Assembly: GCA_016790395.1 (NCBI GenBank)
Contig: JAEUPH010000266.1
Coordinates: 1 to 43,917 of the forward strand
Source: Rubrivivax sp.
Lineage (GTDB): Bacteria > Pseudomonadota > Gammaproteobacteria > Burkholderiales > Burkholderiaceae_C
Reading direction: 5' to 3'
DNA: 43,917 nucleotides
Of the stretch, positions 25,901 through 33,335 are shown one piece after another. Under the pieces are notes generated by a model. The model was not told the DNA's origin. It did not search any database and was given only the letters and a program-made list of their open reading frames with translations. The first letter of the stretch is position 1, and each line of letters begins with the position of its first letter. The position numbers were made by a program, and so were the translations under genes.

Positions 25901-26177
25901 CGGGCTGCGGCTGTTCGCCGAGCCGCTGACAGCCCTGCTGGCGTGGCGACAGGGGCAACCGCCACCGCCTCTGCAGGCGATCGGAGCCATGCAGCCCTGG
26001 AGCGCGCTCTACACGGCGCGGGCTTGGCGTGCGCAAGGCGACGAGGCTGCTGCCGCGCAGGCAGCAGCGCTCGCGACGGACTGGCTCACGACCGCCACGC
26101 AGAGCGCACTGCCAGCGCCCTTCCGCCAGAGCCTGCTGGAGCGGCACCCCGCACACCGCGCACTGCGCCTGCGCTGA
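22977..26177 (+). CDS. SARP/BTAD-type transcriptional regulator with AAA ATPase and TPR-like region
   Basis: A 1066-residue regulator. Residues about 1-95 resemble the winged helix of SARP regulators (LLAWIALEGSSTRARLASLLWP). Residues about 110-215 form the bacterial transcriptional activation domain BTAD (ALSHAQELLALDPLSEEAHRRI). An AAA_16 NTPase follows with Walker A VVGEPGIGKSRLL (around 257-269) and a Walker B-like LVFDDWQFAD. The remaining 600 residues are helical, TPR-like repeats. This is the large-SARP plan better known from actinobacteria. No LuxR-type domain closes the protein. The target genes are unknown. The upstream kinase suggests control by phosphorylation. Confidence 0.85.
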   Translation: MHLLLSGTPQLQLPDGSQQPLAPQDAALLAWIALEGSSTRARLASLLWPDSPADAARNSLRQRLFRLKHQLGDGFDAGRDQVALSPGTTHDLQDADGVLDGVQGLPGGPFADWLAQQRDRRRQRMRQSLAELAALAESARDWSDALSHAQELLALDPLSEEAHRRIIRLHYLAGDRAAALLAFDACERLLKDEVGVRPDSQTLALLRLVEREAPAEPLRAPTTAGAALQRPPAVVGRDDVLAAMRAAWRAGRPLLVVGEPGIGKSRLLESLVEGWTGALLVRARPGDAGVPLALVGRLLEALERQHPPVRAWPTSAALRGLLGGSDPVTPPALPRSPAVPLAELLATAATLPQAPALVFDDWQFADGASVELLAPLFASVAALRFAVASRSGGGAPSEGRLAALQRSGHFTCLTLGPLTADDLSALVADLVPKVARPGPLAEALVQRIGGNPLYVLEALRQLTDAGLPLEPQHVAAPLHVKSLVAERLSQLPGPARQLLQLAAVAGGDFCVELAESVTGRSALELAEAWGWLERQGVFGRHGTAHDVHAEVAVEQLPRPIARVLHARVAAWLEGRSRPAPPEPARVAGHWQAAGEAQRASPHWEAAARLAWHAARPDEAFDFFGRAAAWHLDHGDAAAAFDLWFDCADAMAEVGTPALGARCLTELERLAHDHRHRLRLRMQRALLDFTRGDGAALHAQAAAMLAEALALDDLRVESECRFALARDASDNGRFEEAQQQLSACEARLRAAGDTRRALAIAASATLLLGLRGHPREAVPALQRMQPLLSQQQDVATGLVVGASLALQRLRLGEVELALAEAGRVREVLLASAVGPGDVLVILRSLLETLRWAGRFGEALALDEACSTRLAGLGRYRGARRSSAALMLALGRADLGQALLQDQNEPEALPQRERLRLLLLRAQLALSTDRAADWPQEALDQQDLPLAAEWALWSGLVPCSPWPAADLGRVLHECRDAGLRLFAEPLTALLAWRQGQPPPPLQAIGAMQPWSALYTARAWRAQGDEAAAAQAAALATDWLTTATQSALPAPFRQSLLERHPAHRALRLR

Positions 26178-26187
26178 GCAAGCGGCC

Positions 26188-26203
26188 ACCGACTTTGGTC
26201 GGT
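26188..26203 (+). terminator. Short hairpin after the SARP gene
   Basis: ACCGAC-TTTG-GTCGGT is a 6-bp perfect stem 10 bases past the stop. No T-run follows, so terminator activity is uncertain. Confidence 0.35.
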
Positions 26204-26309
26204 CATCGCGAACCCTCGCCCCGACGTTCTCCCTTAGCCGGGCGTCGTGCAAGTCTGTTGAAATCGACGGCGGCGTCTTGCCACCCCATCACGGACGAGG
26301 AGCTCCCCC

Positions 26310-26615
26310 ATGAAGAAGACTGTGCTGACCGCTGTCGTTGCCGCCCTGGCGCTGTTCGCCGGCCAGACCTTTGCCGCCAACGCGGCCTGTGAAGCCAAGG
26401 CCGTGGACAAGAACGGCAAGCCGCTGGCCGGCGCCGCCAAGACCAGCTTCATGAAGAAGTGCGAGAAGGAAGCCGGTGGCGCCGCCGCGGCCGCCGGCAG
26501 CGCGGCCTGCGAGGCCAAGGCCGTGAGCAAGGACGGCAAGCCGCTGGCCGGCGCTGCGAAGACGGCCAGCATCAAGAAGTGCATGGCCGACGAGAAGGCA
26601 GCGGCGAAGAAGTAA
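26310..26615 (+). CDS. PsiF-repeat secreted protein
   Basis: A 101-residue protein with a signal peptide (MKKTVLTAVVAALALFAGQTFAA). The mature part is two copies of a motif of the form CEAKAV-x-K-x-GKPLAGAAKT-x2-x-KKC, as in phosphate-starvation-inducible PsiF proteins. Each copy has a cysteine pair that could form a disulfide. The copies start 123 bases apart and are also very alike at DNA level, which suggests a fairly recent internal duplication. A strong ribosome binding site (GAGGAG) precedes the ATG. Periplasmic, function unknown. It converges on the lysR gene. Confidence 0.88.
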   Translation: MKKTVLTAVVAALALFAGQTFAANAACEAKAVDKNGKPLAGAAKTSFMKKCEKEAGGAAAAAGSAACEAKAVSKDGKPLAGAAKTASIKKCMADEKAAAKK

Positions 26616-26634
26616 GCCGCGCCCCGGCCACCGC

Positions 26635-27552
26635 CTAGACGGTGGCCGTCCCCACCCAGTAGCCCGGGTCGCGGTAGGTGAGCTTGAGGAAGTCGATCCA
26701 CAGGCGCACGCGCAGCGGCAGGTGCTTGGCGTGCGGGAAGACGGCGTAGATGCCGTTGGGTGGCGCGGCGAAGTCTTCAAGCACCGGCTGCAGACGGCCT
26801 TCGGCGATGTCGCGCTCCACCTCCCAGGTGCTGCGCCACGCGATGCCCAGCCCCGCCACGCACCAGCCGTGCAGCACCTGGCCGTCGCTGCAGTCCAGCG
26901 GGCCGCTGGGACGCAGGTGCGTGACCTCGCCATCCACCGTGAAGGCCCAGCCGCGCGTCTGGCTGGCGTCACTGCTCAGCGTGAGGCAGGCGTGGCGCAT
27001 CAGGTCCTGCGGCGTGGCGGGCGTGCCGGCACGCTCCAGGTAGGCCGGGGCGGCCACGCACAGGCGCCGGTTGTCGGCCAGGCGCACGCTCACCAGGCTC
27101 GAATCAGGCAGGTCGCCCACGCGCACGGCGCAGTCGAAACCCTCGTTGACGATGTCGACGACACGGTCCGACAGGTTCAGCGACAGGCTCACGTCCGGGT
27201 GCGCGGCGCGGAAGCCCGGCACCAGCGGCGCCACGTGGCGGCGCCCGAAGCCGGCCGGTGCGGTGAGCCGCAGGTGGCCGCTGGCCTTCACGCCGCCGGC
27301 GCTGACGCTGGCTTCGGCGCTGGCGATGTCCGTCAGGATGCGCTGGCAGTCCTCCAGGAAGGCGCTGCCCTCGTGCGTGAGCGTGATGCGCCGCGTGGTG
27401 CGCACCAGCAGCTTCACGCCCAGCCGTTCTTCCAGCGCGTCGATGCGGCGTCCGATGACCGCCGGCGCCACCCCCTCGGCCAGCGCGGCCGCGGTGAGGC
27501 TGCCCTTGGTGGCCACGGCGGCAAAGGACTCGATCTGCTTGAGCCGATCCAT
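26635..27552 (-). CDS. LysR-family transcriptional regulator
   Basis: A 305-residue regulator. The N-terminal helix-turn-helix (KGSLTAAALAEGVAPAVIGRRIDALEERLGV, residues about 16-46) is followed by a linker helix and a periplasmic-binding-like effector domain. It resembles the CrgA/AaeR-type subgroup common in Burkholderiales. It is divergent from the haloacid dehalogenase gene, the usual arrangement for a LysR activator and its target. The effector is unknown; a haloacid or glycolate-type acid would fit the neighbours. Confidence 0.9.
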   Translation of the reverse strand: MDRLKQIESFAAVATKGSLTAAALAEGVAPAVIGRRIDALEERLGVKLLVRTTRRITLTHEGSAFLEDCQRILTDIASAEASVSAGGVKASGHLRLTAPAGFGRRHVAPLVPGFRAAHPDVSLSLNLSDRVVDIVNEGFDCAVRVGDLPDSSLVSVRLADNRRLCVAAPAYLERAGTPATPQDLMRHACLTLSSDASQTRGWAFTVDGEVTHLRPSGPLDCSDGQVLHGWCVAGLGIAWRSTWEVERDIAEGRLQPVLEDFAAPPNGIYAVFPHAKHLPLRVRLWIDFLKLTYRDPGYWVGTATV

Positions 27553-27556
27553 GGCG

Positions 27557-27611
27557 GACGATTATGCCTATCGAACGCACAAATCCATCGCTTTCGGCCC
27601 ACTTAATCGTC
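27557..27611. promoter_or_regulatory. Divergent lysR/dehalogenase control region with 8-bp inverted repeat
   Basis: GACGATTA (27557-27564) and its exact complement TAATCGTC (27604-27611) flank 39 bases of relatively AT-rich sequence. This would suit two LysR half-sites bracketing overlapping promoters. No experimental match is known to me. Confidence 0.4.
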
Positions 27612-27637
27612 GCCCGGGTATGGAATAGAGTCCACGG

Positions 27638-28324
27638 ATGACGCTCCGCGCTGTTCTGTTCGACGCCTACGGCACCCTTTTCGACGTGCACAGCGTGGCC
27701 CTGCTCGCGGACCAGCTGTTCCCGGGCCGGGGCGACGCGCTGAGCCAGGCCTGGCGCGACAAGCAGATCGAGTACACGCGCCTGGTCTCGATGGCCGGCA
27801 CCGAACGCTACCGGCCGTTCTGGGCCCTGACGCGCGCCGCCCTGCAGTTCACCGCCGCCCGTCTGGGCCTGGCGCTCACGCCGGCGCAGGAAGACCGGCT
27901 GATGAACGAGTACCGGCACCTCAGCGCCTTCCCCGAAAACCGCGAGGTGCTGGCCGAGCTGAAGCGCCGTGGCGTGCCCGCGGGCATCCTGAGCAACGGC
28001 GACCCGGAGATGCTGGAGGTCGCGGTGAAGAGCGCCGGCTTCGGCGAATTCTTCGGTCACGTCATCAGCGTGCACAGCGCGCGGCGCTTCAAGACCGACC
28101 CCGCGGCCTATGCCCTGGGCCCGGCCGCCCTGGACCTGCCGGCGCGCGACATCCTCTTCGTCAGCAGCAACGGCTGGGACGCCATCGGCGCCACCTGGCA
28201 CGGCTACACCACGCTGTGGGTGAACCGCAGCGGCGGGCCGCTGGAGCAGCTGGACACGCCCCCCACCCACACCGGCCGCAGCCTGCGCGACGTGCTGCCG
28301 CTGGTCGGTCGCGCCGCGGCCTGA
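27638..28324 (+). CDS. Haloacid dehalogenase, type II (L-2-haloacid dehalogenase)
   Basis: A 228-residue HAD hydrolase with the full set of type II residues: nucleophile D9 in [10 protein letters not shown]40 in [13 protein letters not shown]119-N120 in LSNGDP, K152 and Y158 in [10 protein letters not shown], and S177, N178 and D181 in [10 protein letters not shown]. These match the spacing of L-2-haloacid dehalogenases, which turn 2-haloacids into 2-hydroxyacids (chloroacetate to glycolate). Natural substrates of chromosomal copies are often unknown. It lies divergent from lysR and 44 bases before malate synthase G, so transcription may continue into it. Confidence 0.9.
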   Translation: MTLRAVLFDAYGTLFDVHSVALLADQLFPGRGDALSQAWRDKQIEYTRLVSMAGTERYRPFWALTRAALQFTAARLGLALTPAQEDRLMNEYRHLSAFPENREVLAELKRRGVPAGILSNGDPEMLEVAVKSAGFGEFFGHVISVHSARRFKTDPAAYALGPAALDLPARDILFVSSNGWDAIGATWHGYTTLWVNRSGGPLEQLDTPPTHTGRSLRDVLPLVGRAAA

Positions 28325-28368
28325 ACCCCATCCGAAACGAACCCGCCACATCCCTGAGGAGGCACCCC

Positions 28369-30561
28369 ATGCGCAAGACCATCCACGGCCTGCAGGTCGA
28401 CGCCAACCTGGCCCGCTTCATCGACCTGGAAGTGCTGCCCGGCACCGGCATCGAGCCGGCTGCCTTCTGGGCCGGCTTCGACGCCATCGTGCGTGACCTG
28501 GCGCCCAGGAACGCCGCGCTGCTGGCCGAGCGTGACCGCCTGCAGAGCGAGATCGATGCCTGGCACCGTGCGCACCCGGGGCCCATCGCCGACATGGCCG
28601 GCTACCGCGCTTTCCTGCAACGCATCGGCTACCTCGTGCCGGTGCCCGCGGGCGCGAAGGCCACCACGGCCAACGTCGACGCCGAACTGGCGCTGCAGGC
28701 CGGCCCGCAGCTGGTGGTGCCCATCCTCAACGCGCGTTATGCGCTGAACGCCGCCAATGCGCGCTGGGGCTCGCTGTACGACGCGCTCTACGGCACCGAC
28801 GCCATCCCCGAGGACGGCGGCGCCGAGCGCGCCGGTGGCTACAACCCGGCGCGCGGCGCCAAGGTCATCGCCTTCGCGCGCGACTTCCTCGACCAGGCCG
28901 TGCCGCTGGTGGACGGCAGCCACCGCGACAGCACGCGCTACTGGATCGAGAGCGGCCACCTGCACGTGACCCTGGCCTCGGGCCGCCATGTGGAGCTGCA
29001 GGATCCCTCGCAGCTCGTCGGCTTCCAGGGTGACCCCGCCTCGCCCACGGCCGTGCTGCTGCGCCACAACGGCCTGCACGTCGACATCCGGATCGACCGC
29101 ACCGCCGCCATCGGCAAGGCCGATGCCGCGGGCGTGGCCGATGTGGTGCTGGAAGCGGCGCTGTCCACCATCCTCGACCTGGAAGACTCCGTCGCCGCGG
29201 TGGACGCCGAGGACAAGATCGTCGGCTACCGCAACTGGCTGGGCATCCTGAAGGGCACGCTGACCGAGGAAGTGAGCAAGGGCGGCAAGACCTTCACGCG
29301 CGGCCTCAACCCCGACCGCCGCTACCGCGGCGCAGCCGGGGAAGACGTGGTGCTGCACGGCCGCAGCCTCATGTTCCTGCGCAACGTGGGCCACCTGATG
29401 ACCAACCCGGCCATCCTGTGGGGCGTGGACGCCAGGGAGATCCCGGAAGGCATCCTCGATGCCGTGGTCACCACCGCGATCGCGCTGCATGACCTGCAGG
29501 GCCATGGCGAGAACGGCATCTGCAACAGCCGCACCGGCAGCGTCTACATCGTCAAGCCCAAGATGCACGGCCCGGCCGAGGTGGCCTTCGCGAGCGAGCT
29601 CTTCGGCCGCGTGGAGCAGCTGCTGGGCCTGCCCGACAGCACGGTGAAGCTGGGCATCATGGACGAGGAGCGCCGCACCAGCGTGAACCTGGGCGCCTGC
29701 ATCGCCGCCGCGGCCAGCCGCGTGGCCTTCATCAACACCGGCTTCCTGGACCGCACCGGCGACGAGATGCACACCGCCATGCTGGCCGGCCCGATGCGCC
29801 GCAAGGGCGACATGAAGACCAGCGAGTGGATCCAGGCCTACGAGCGCCACAACGTGCTGGTGGGCCTGGCCTGCGGCCTGCGCGGCAAGGCGCAGATCGG
29901 CAAGGGCATGTGGGCCATGCCCGACCTGATGAAGGCCATGCTGGAACAGAAGGTGGCCCACCCCAGGGCCGGCGCCAACACCGCCTGGGTGCCCAGCCCG
30001 ACGGCCGCCACGCTGCACGCGCTGCACTACCACCAGGTGGACGTGGCCGCGGTGCAGGCCGAGTTGGAGAAGGTGGACCTGGCCAGCGAACACGAGAAGC
30101 TGCTGACCGGCCTGCTCACCGTGCCCGTGGCCGCCAACCCGAACTGGACGCAGGCCGAGAAGCAGCAGGAGATCGACAACAACGCGCAGGGCATCCTGGG
30201 CTACGTCGTGCGCTGGGTGGACCAGGGCGTGGGCTGCAGCAAGGTGCCCGACATCCATGACGTGGGCCTGATGGAAGACCGCGCCACGCTGCGCATCAGC
30301 AGCCAGCACATCGCCAACTGGCTGCACCACGGCATCGTCACGCCCGACCAGGTGCACGAGACCTTCCGCCGCATGGCCGCCGTGGTCGACAAGCAGAACG
30401 CCGGCGACCCGCTGTACAAGCCGATGGCCGGCAACTGGGACACGAGCCTGGCCTACCGCGCCGCGCTGGACCTGGTCTTCAAGGGCAAGGAGCAGCCCAG
30501 CGGCTACACCGAGCCGCTGCTGCACGCCTACCGTCAGCAGGTGAAGGCGGCGATGCCCTGA
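28369..30561 (+). CDS. glcB: Malate synthase G
   Basis: A 730-residue enzyme of the usual size for malate synthase G. It condenses glyoxylate with acetyl-CoA to give malate, an entry point for glycolate/glyoxylate carbon and part of the glyoxylate shunt. Family blocks are clear: [39 protein letters not shown] and [15 protein letters not shown] perfect ribosome binding site (GAGGAGG) fixes the ATG at 28369; longer in-frame starts overlap the dehalogenase gene. Cytoplasmic. Confidence 0.97.
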   Translation: MRKTIHGLQVDANLARFIDLEVLPGTGIEPAAFWAGFDAIVRDLAPRNAALLAERDRLQSEIDAWHRAHPGPIADMAGYRAFLQRIGYLVPVPAGAKATTANVDAELALQAGPQLVVPILNARYALNAANARWGSLYDALYGTDAIPEDGGAERAGGYNPARGAKVIAFARDFLDQAVPLVDGSHRDSTRYWIESGHLHVTLASGRHVELQDPSQLVGFQGDPASPTAVLLRHNGLHVDIRIDRTAAIGKADAAGVADVVLEAALSTILDLEDSVAAVDAEDKIVGYRNWLGILKGTLTEEVSKGGKTFTRGLNPDRRYRGAAGEDVVLHGRSLMFLRNVGHLMTNPAILWGVDAREIPEGILDAVVTTAIALHDLQGHGENGICNSRTGSVYIVKPKMHGPAEVAFASELFGRVEQLLGLPDSTVKLGIMDEERRTSVNLGACIAAAASRVAFINTGFLDRTGDEMHTAMLAGPMRRKGDMKTSEWIQAYERHNVLVGLACGLRGKAQIGKGMWAMPDLMKAMLEQKVAHPRAGANTAWVPSPTAATLHALHYHQVDVAAVQAELEKVDLASEHEKLLTGLLTVPVAANPNWTQAEKQQEIDNNAQGILGYVVRWVDQGVGCSKVPDIHDVGLMEDRATLRISSQHIANWLHHGIVTPDQVHETFRRMAAVVDKQNAGDPLYKPMAGNWDTSLAYRAALDLVFKGKEQPSGYTEPLLHAYRQQVKAAMP

Positions 30562-30580
30562 GGCGCCGGGCGGCGGGCCG

Positions 30581-31165
30581 TCAACGGCGCCGACGCAGCA
30601 GCAGCGGCAGCGCCACCGCCAGCAGCCCCCAGGCGGCCGGCTCCGGCACCGGGGAGTTCAGCGTCAGGTGGTAGCTGCCATCGCCCAGGTACATCGGCGC
30701 GCCCAGGCCGGTGAAGCCGTCCGCCAGCGAGCCCGTGCCCAGGTTCTCGGCCCGCGACATGTTGGCGAAGGCACCCAGCGCCATGCGGTAGGTGCCCGCA
30801 GGCAACATGGCCGAGAAAACGAAGTCACCGCCGGTCGAGAAGGCCTGGGCATAGTTCGAGTCAACGAAGCTGGCCGTGCTGCCGGCGCCTGCGAAGAGGC
30901 TGAAGTAGGGGTCGATGCCGCCGGCGGCAAAGCCGCTGCTTTGAATCGTCACCAGCCCGGGGCTGAGCACGTCGAAGATGTAGAGCGCCACGTTGTTGGC
31001 CACCGCCCGACCGTCCACGAAGGACGGCGCGCCCAGGTCGCTGCCCACCAAGGCGGCATTGCCGGGGTCGTCCAGTCGGCCGCTGTAGACGACGCTCTGG
31101 GCCTGGCTCGCAGCCGCCAGCAGCAGCATGAGAGCGGACAAGGCGGTCTTCGCGAAGGGGGTCAT
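30581..31165 (-). CDS. PEP-CTERM-anchored exported protein (DVUA0089-like)
   Basis: A 194-residue protein with an N-terminal signal (residues about 1-23) and a C-terminal sorting tail: VPEP motif, hydrophobic helix AWGLLAVALPLLL and RRRR end. That is the PEP-CTERM signal recognised by an exosortase, which cleaves it and links it to exopolysaccharide biosynthesis. The body (DPYFSLFAGAGSTASFVDSN, then LPAGTYRMALGAF) looks like the beta-sandwich of DVUA0089-type proteins. Exosortase is not in the window. The ATG at 31165 gives a correct signal peptide; the upstream extension does not. Confidence 0.88.
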   Translation of the reverse strand: MTPFAKTALSALMLLLAAASQAQSVVYSGRLDDPGNAALVGSDLGAPSFVDGRAVANNVALYIFDVLSPGLVTIQSSGFAAGGIDPYFSLFAGAGSTASFVDSNYAQAFSTGGDFVFSAMLPAGTYRMALGAFANMSRAENLGTGSLADGFTGLGAPMYLGDGSYHLTLNSPVPEPAAWGLLAVALPLLLRRRR

Positions 31166-31268
31166 GGGGTGGCTCCGATCAGCACGGGTGGAGCCCAGTG
31201 TTGTGAGCGCCACGCCCCGCGTCAATCTCGAAACGGGCCACGAACTGGGGTGTCCCCCCTTGCGGGCG

Positions 31269-31284
31269 TGGCCCCTAGCTTGCC
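31269..31284 (+). promoter_or_regulatory. Sigma-54-type promoter upstream of the 31373 gene
   Basis: TGGCCCC-TAGC-TTGCC has GG and GC exactly ten bases apart, matching the -24/-12 pattern (consensus TGGCACG-N4-TTGCW). The expected start point is near 31295, leaving a leader of about 78 bases before the ATG. PEP-CTERM genes in some betaproteobacteria are controlled by sigma-54 with PrsK/PrsR, which fits the PEP-CTERM gene next door. Confidence 0.55.
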
Positions 31285-31372
31285 GAGTTCCGGCGCCGAT
31301 CGGCCGCTGCGATGCTGCGTGCCCGACGCGGCCCTGGTGGGTGGCGTCACCTCACCCCACAAGGAGTTCGAA

Positions 31373-31828
31373 ATGAAACTGCAAGCCTGGATGCCCCTGG
31401 CCGCCCTGTGCGTCAGCACTGCGATCCTCGCCCCGGCCGCGCAGGCGCAGTCCCGCGCGGCGTTGGTGGAGCTGGCGCAACCCAGCCGTCCGTTCAACGA
31501 CTCGGCCAACGGCTCGGCCAGCTACGTCACCGTGGGGCCAGGCGCGGTCGGCAAGCTCGGCGTGACGGCCATCACGCTCTCCAACCTGGGCACGACGGCG
31601 CGCACGATCTTCGTCTTCGCACCGGTGATGCAGAACGGCTTCAGCTGCGGCAGCACCAACGTCATCGGTGGCAGCCAGCCGCGCTTCTATGTCGTGGTGC
31701 CGGCGTCGCAGACGGTGCACCTGACCTACCCGACGCCGATGGTCTTTCCCGGCGTCGGTGGCCAGTCCTGCGTCGCCTTCGGCAGTGCGGCGAACGTGGA
31801 CATCACCGTCAACGGCTTCGTCAACTGA
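31373..31828 (+). CDS. Secreted protein of unknown function
   Basis: A 151-residue protein with a signal peptide (residues 1-26, ending AAQAQ). The mature part is rich in V, T, S and G, with no charged clusters, and is probably a small beta-sandwich (KLGVTAITLSNLGTTARTIFVF, FYVVVPASQTVHLTYP). Two cysteines (in FSCGS and QSCVAF) could form a disulfide. I do not recognise the family. AAGGAG sits seven bases before the ATG. It is divergent from the PEP-CTERM gene and follows a sigma-54-type promoter, so a role in the cell envelope or matrix is a reasonable guess. Confidence 0.75.
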   Translation: MKLQAWMPLAALCVSTAILAPAAQAQSRAALVELAQPSRPFNDSANGSASYVTVGPGAVGKLGVTAITLSNLGTTARTIFVFAPVMQNGFSCGSTNVIGGSQPRFYVVVPASQTVHLTYPTPMVFPGVGGQSCVAFGSAANVDITVNGFVN

Positions 31829-31852
31829 TACCCGGCGGCTGCGCTGCGGCCC

Positions 31853-32344
31853 TCAGGCCGGGCAGGCCTGGATCAGCTTCTCCAGCTCGGCCACATGCTG
31901 CGCCTCTTCGTCGGCGAACTCGCCGGCGAGGGCGCGCAACTCGGCATCGGCCGTCGTCTCCGCGATCTCGCGGTAGTAGGCCAGGCCGCCGCGTTCGCCC
32001 TGCAGCGCCAGTTGCAGCGCGGCTTGCGGGCTCATCATCGCGTCCACGCCGGCCCAGGCGGCGGTCTCGGGCGCCACGCCTGCGGGCCACTCGAACTCGT
32101 CCGGGCCGAGGTCAGGCAGGGCGCGGAAGCCGCCGCGCGCCGCGGCCTGCGCCAGGTGCAGGCGCGAGTAGCGGGCCATGCGGCCGAAGAAATCCTTCAG
32201 CTCGCGGTTGCCCTCGGTGGCCATGGTGGCGGACAACTCCTCGTAGCGCCGCGCGGCCTCGCGCTCCAGCGCCACGGCGTGGGCCAGGAAGTGCTCGACC
32301 TCGCTGGTGCCGCCCCACGCCTGGACGGGCTCGGCCGCACTCAT
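31853..32344 (-). CDS. Ferritin-like (rubrerythrin-type) protein, paralogue of the next gene's C-terminal domain
   Basis: A 163-residue four-helix-bundle protein. Diiron-type residues are visible as a helix-1 glutamate region (ALEREAARRYEEL, about residues 25-37), H63 in YSRLHLAQA, E117 in LQGERGGLAYY and E147-x2-H150 in DEEAQHV. The glutamate expected three residues before H63 is serine (S60). It aligns along its whole length with residues 145-290 of the ferredoxin-ferritin protein, so it arose by duplication. Its ATG overlaps that gene's stop (ATGA), giving coupled translation. Iron binding or peroxide/O2 reduction is plausible but unproven. Confidence 0.8.
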   Translation of the reverse strand: MSAAEPVQAWGGTSEVEHFLAHAVALEREAARRYEELSATMATEGNRELKDFFGRMARYSRLHLAQAAARGGFRALPDLGPDEFEWPAGVAPETAAWAGVDAMMSPQAALQLALQGERGGLAYYREIAETTADAELRALAGEFADEEAQHVAELEKLIQACPA

Positions 32345-33240
32345 GCCGTCACCTCGTTGCGCAGCGCGGCCTCCTCCTGTTCGATCCACTGCTTGAGCTT
32401 CTCCACGTGCTCGGCCTCTTCGCGCACGAACTCCTTGGCCACGGCGCGGATCTCGGCGTCCTTGGCCGTGCCCGCCACGGCGAAATAGAACTCGTAGCCG
32501 CGGCGCTCGCCCTGCAGCGCGGCTTTCAATGCGCCCAGGCGCGTGAGCCGGGCGTCGCCGGCCCACAGCGTGGTCTTCTCGGGCGTCGCGTTCTCGGGCC
32601 AGGCCGACTTGGGCGGCAGCTTCGGCGTCACCGCGTTGCGCGTGCACTTGGCCTGCGCTTCGGCCAGGTGCAGGCGCGAATAGCCGGCCAGCTGGCCAAA
32701 GAGCGTCGCCACGTCGGCATTGCCGGCCGCCTGCATGGCCGCGGCCAGTTCCTCGAAGTGAATGGCGGCATCCTCTTCCACCTGCACGGCGTAGCCGAGG
32801 AATTCGTCCATCGTCTTCACGCGCACGCCGCCCTTGTAGACGGCCGCCGCGATGGACAGCGCCGGCCCCTGCGCCGGCAGCGTCATGTCGCCTTCGAAGC
32901 GCACGAGGATGTCCTCGTCGCGCACGAAGCACTGGCAGGCCAGGCGGTGCCGCGGCGGCATGTCGTTGACCTCGGCGTCCATGATCTCCTCCCGGGTGAT
33001 CTTGCCGAGCTGGCGCAGCAGTTCCTTCTCCTTCTCCGTCATCGCCACGCCATTGCGCACGCGGCCGGCCAGGTGCACCACTTCCACCAGGCAGGAGCCG
33101 CAGTCGCCATCCTGGCAATCGTGGGGCAGCGGGATGTTGTGCGCCTTGGCCAGCCCGAGCAGCGTGCCGCGGTCGCCGGCGACGGCATAGACCGTCACGT
33201 CGCGCGACATGACGGGGGAAGAAAAGGTGACGTTGGCCAT
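32341..33240 (-). CDS. Fused [2Fe-2S] ferredoxin and ferritin-like domain protein
   Basis: A 299-residue soluble protein. Residues about 12-118 are a plant-type ferredoxin with ligands C42, C47 and C50 (DCQDGDCGSC) and C102 (RLACQCF). Residues 145-290 are a rubrerythrin-like bundle with H191 in YSRLHLAEA, E245 in LQGERRGYEFY and E275-x2-H278 in EEAEHV. The helix-2 glutamate is serine here too (S188). A built-in electron donor next to a possible diiron site suggests a reductase for oxygen, peroxide or another small oxidant. GAGGA precedes the ATG, and a sigma-54-type promoter lies 44 bases upstream. Domain identities are firm; the activity is inferred. Confidence 0.85.
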   Translation of the reverse strand: MANVTFSSPVMSRDVTVYAVAGDRGTLLGLAKAHNIPLPHDCQDGDCGSCLVEVVHLAGRVRNGVAMTEKEKELLRQLGKITREEIMDAEVNDMPPRHRLACQCFVRDEDILVRFEGDMTLPAQGPALSIAAAVYKGGVRVKTMDEFLGYAVQVEEDAAIHFEELAAAMQAAGNADVATLFGQLAGYSRLHLAEAQAKCTRNAVTPKLPPKSAWPENATPEKTTLWAGDARLTRLGALKAALQGERRGYEFYFAVAGTAKDAEIRAVAKEFVREEAEHVEKLKQWIEQEEAALRNEVTA

Positions 33241-33283
33241 GGCGGAGGTCCTCGGGCGGCGTTGAAGGAAGCCCCCGCCTATC

Positions 33284-33298
33284 GCGAGACCCGTGCCA
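33284..33298 (-). promoter_or_regulatory. Sigma-54 promoter for the ferredoxin-ferritin gene
   Basis: On the minus strand TGGCACG-GGTC-TCGC has a perfect -24 element, GG-N10-GC spacing and one mismatch in the -12 (TCGC for TTGC). The predicted start is near 33272, followed by GAGGA and the ATG at 33240, so the geometry is right for translation. Confidence 0.7.
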
Positions 33299-33304
33299 GG
33301 ACCG

Positions 33305-33327
33305 AAATCCTTTCAGATCAAGGACTT
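33305..33327. promoter_or_regulatory. Inverted repeat AA-n-TCCTT-N7-AAGGA-n-TT upstream of the -24 element
   Basis: Seven of eight positions per arm pair over 23 bases. It ends seven bases from the -24 element at 33298. It could be a regulator site, though enhancer sites for sigma-54 usually lie further away. Confidence 0.4.
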
Positions 33328-33335
33328 GGCGCTGC

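Noticed and set aside
31166..31260. A sigma-54 promoter for the PEP-CTERM gene on the minus strand
   Set aside because: TGGC stretches occur (GTGGCCCG, GTGGCGCT), but none has GC at the required ten-base spacing.
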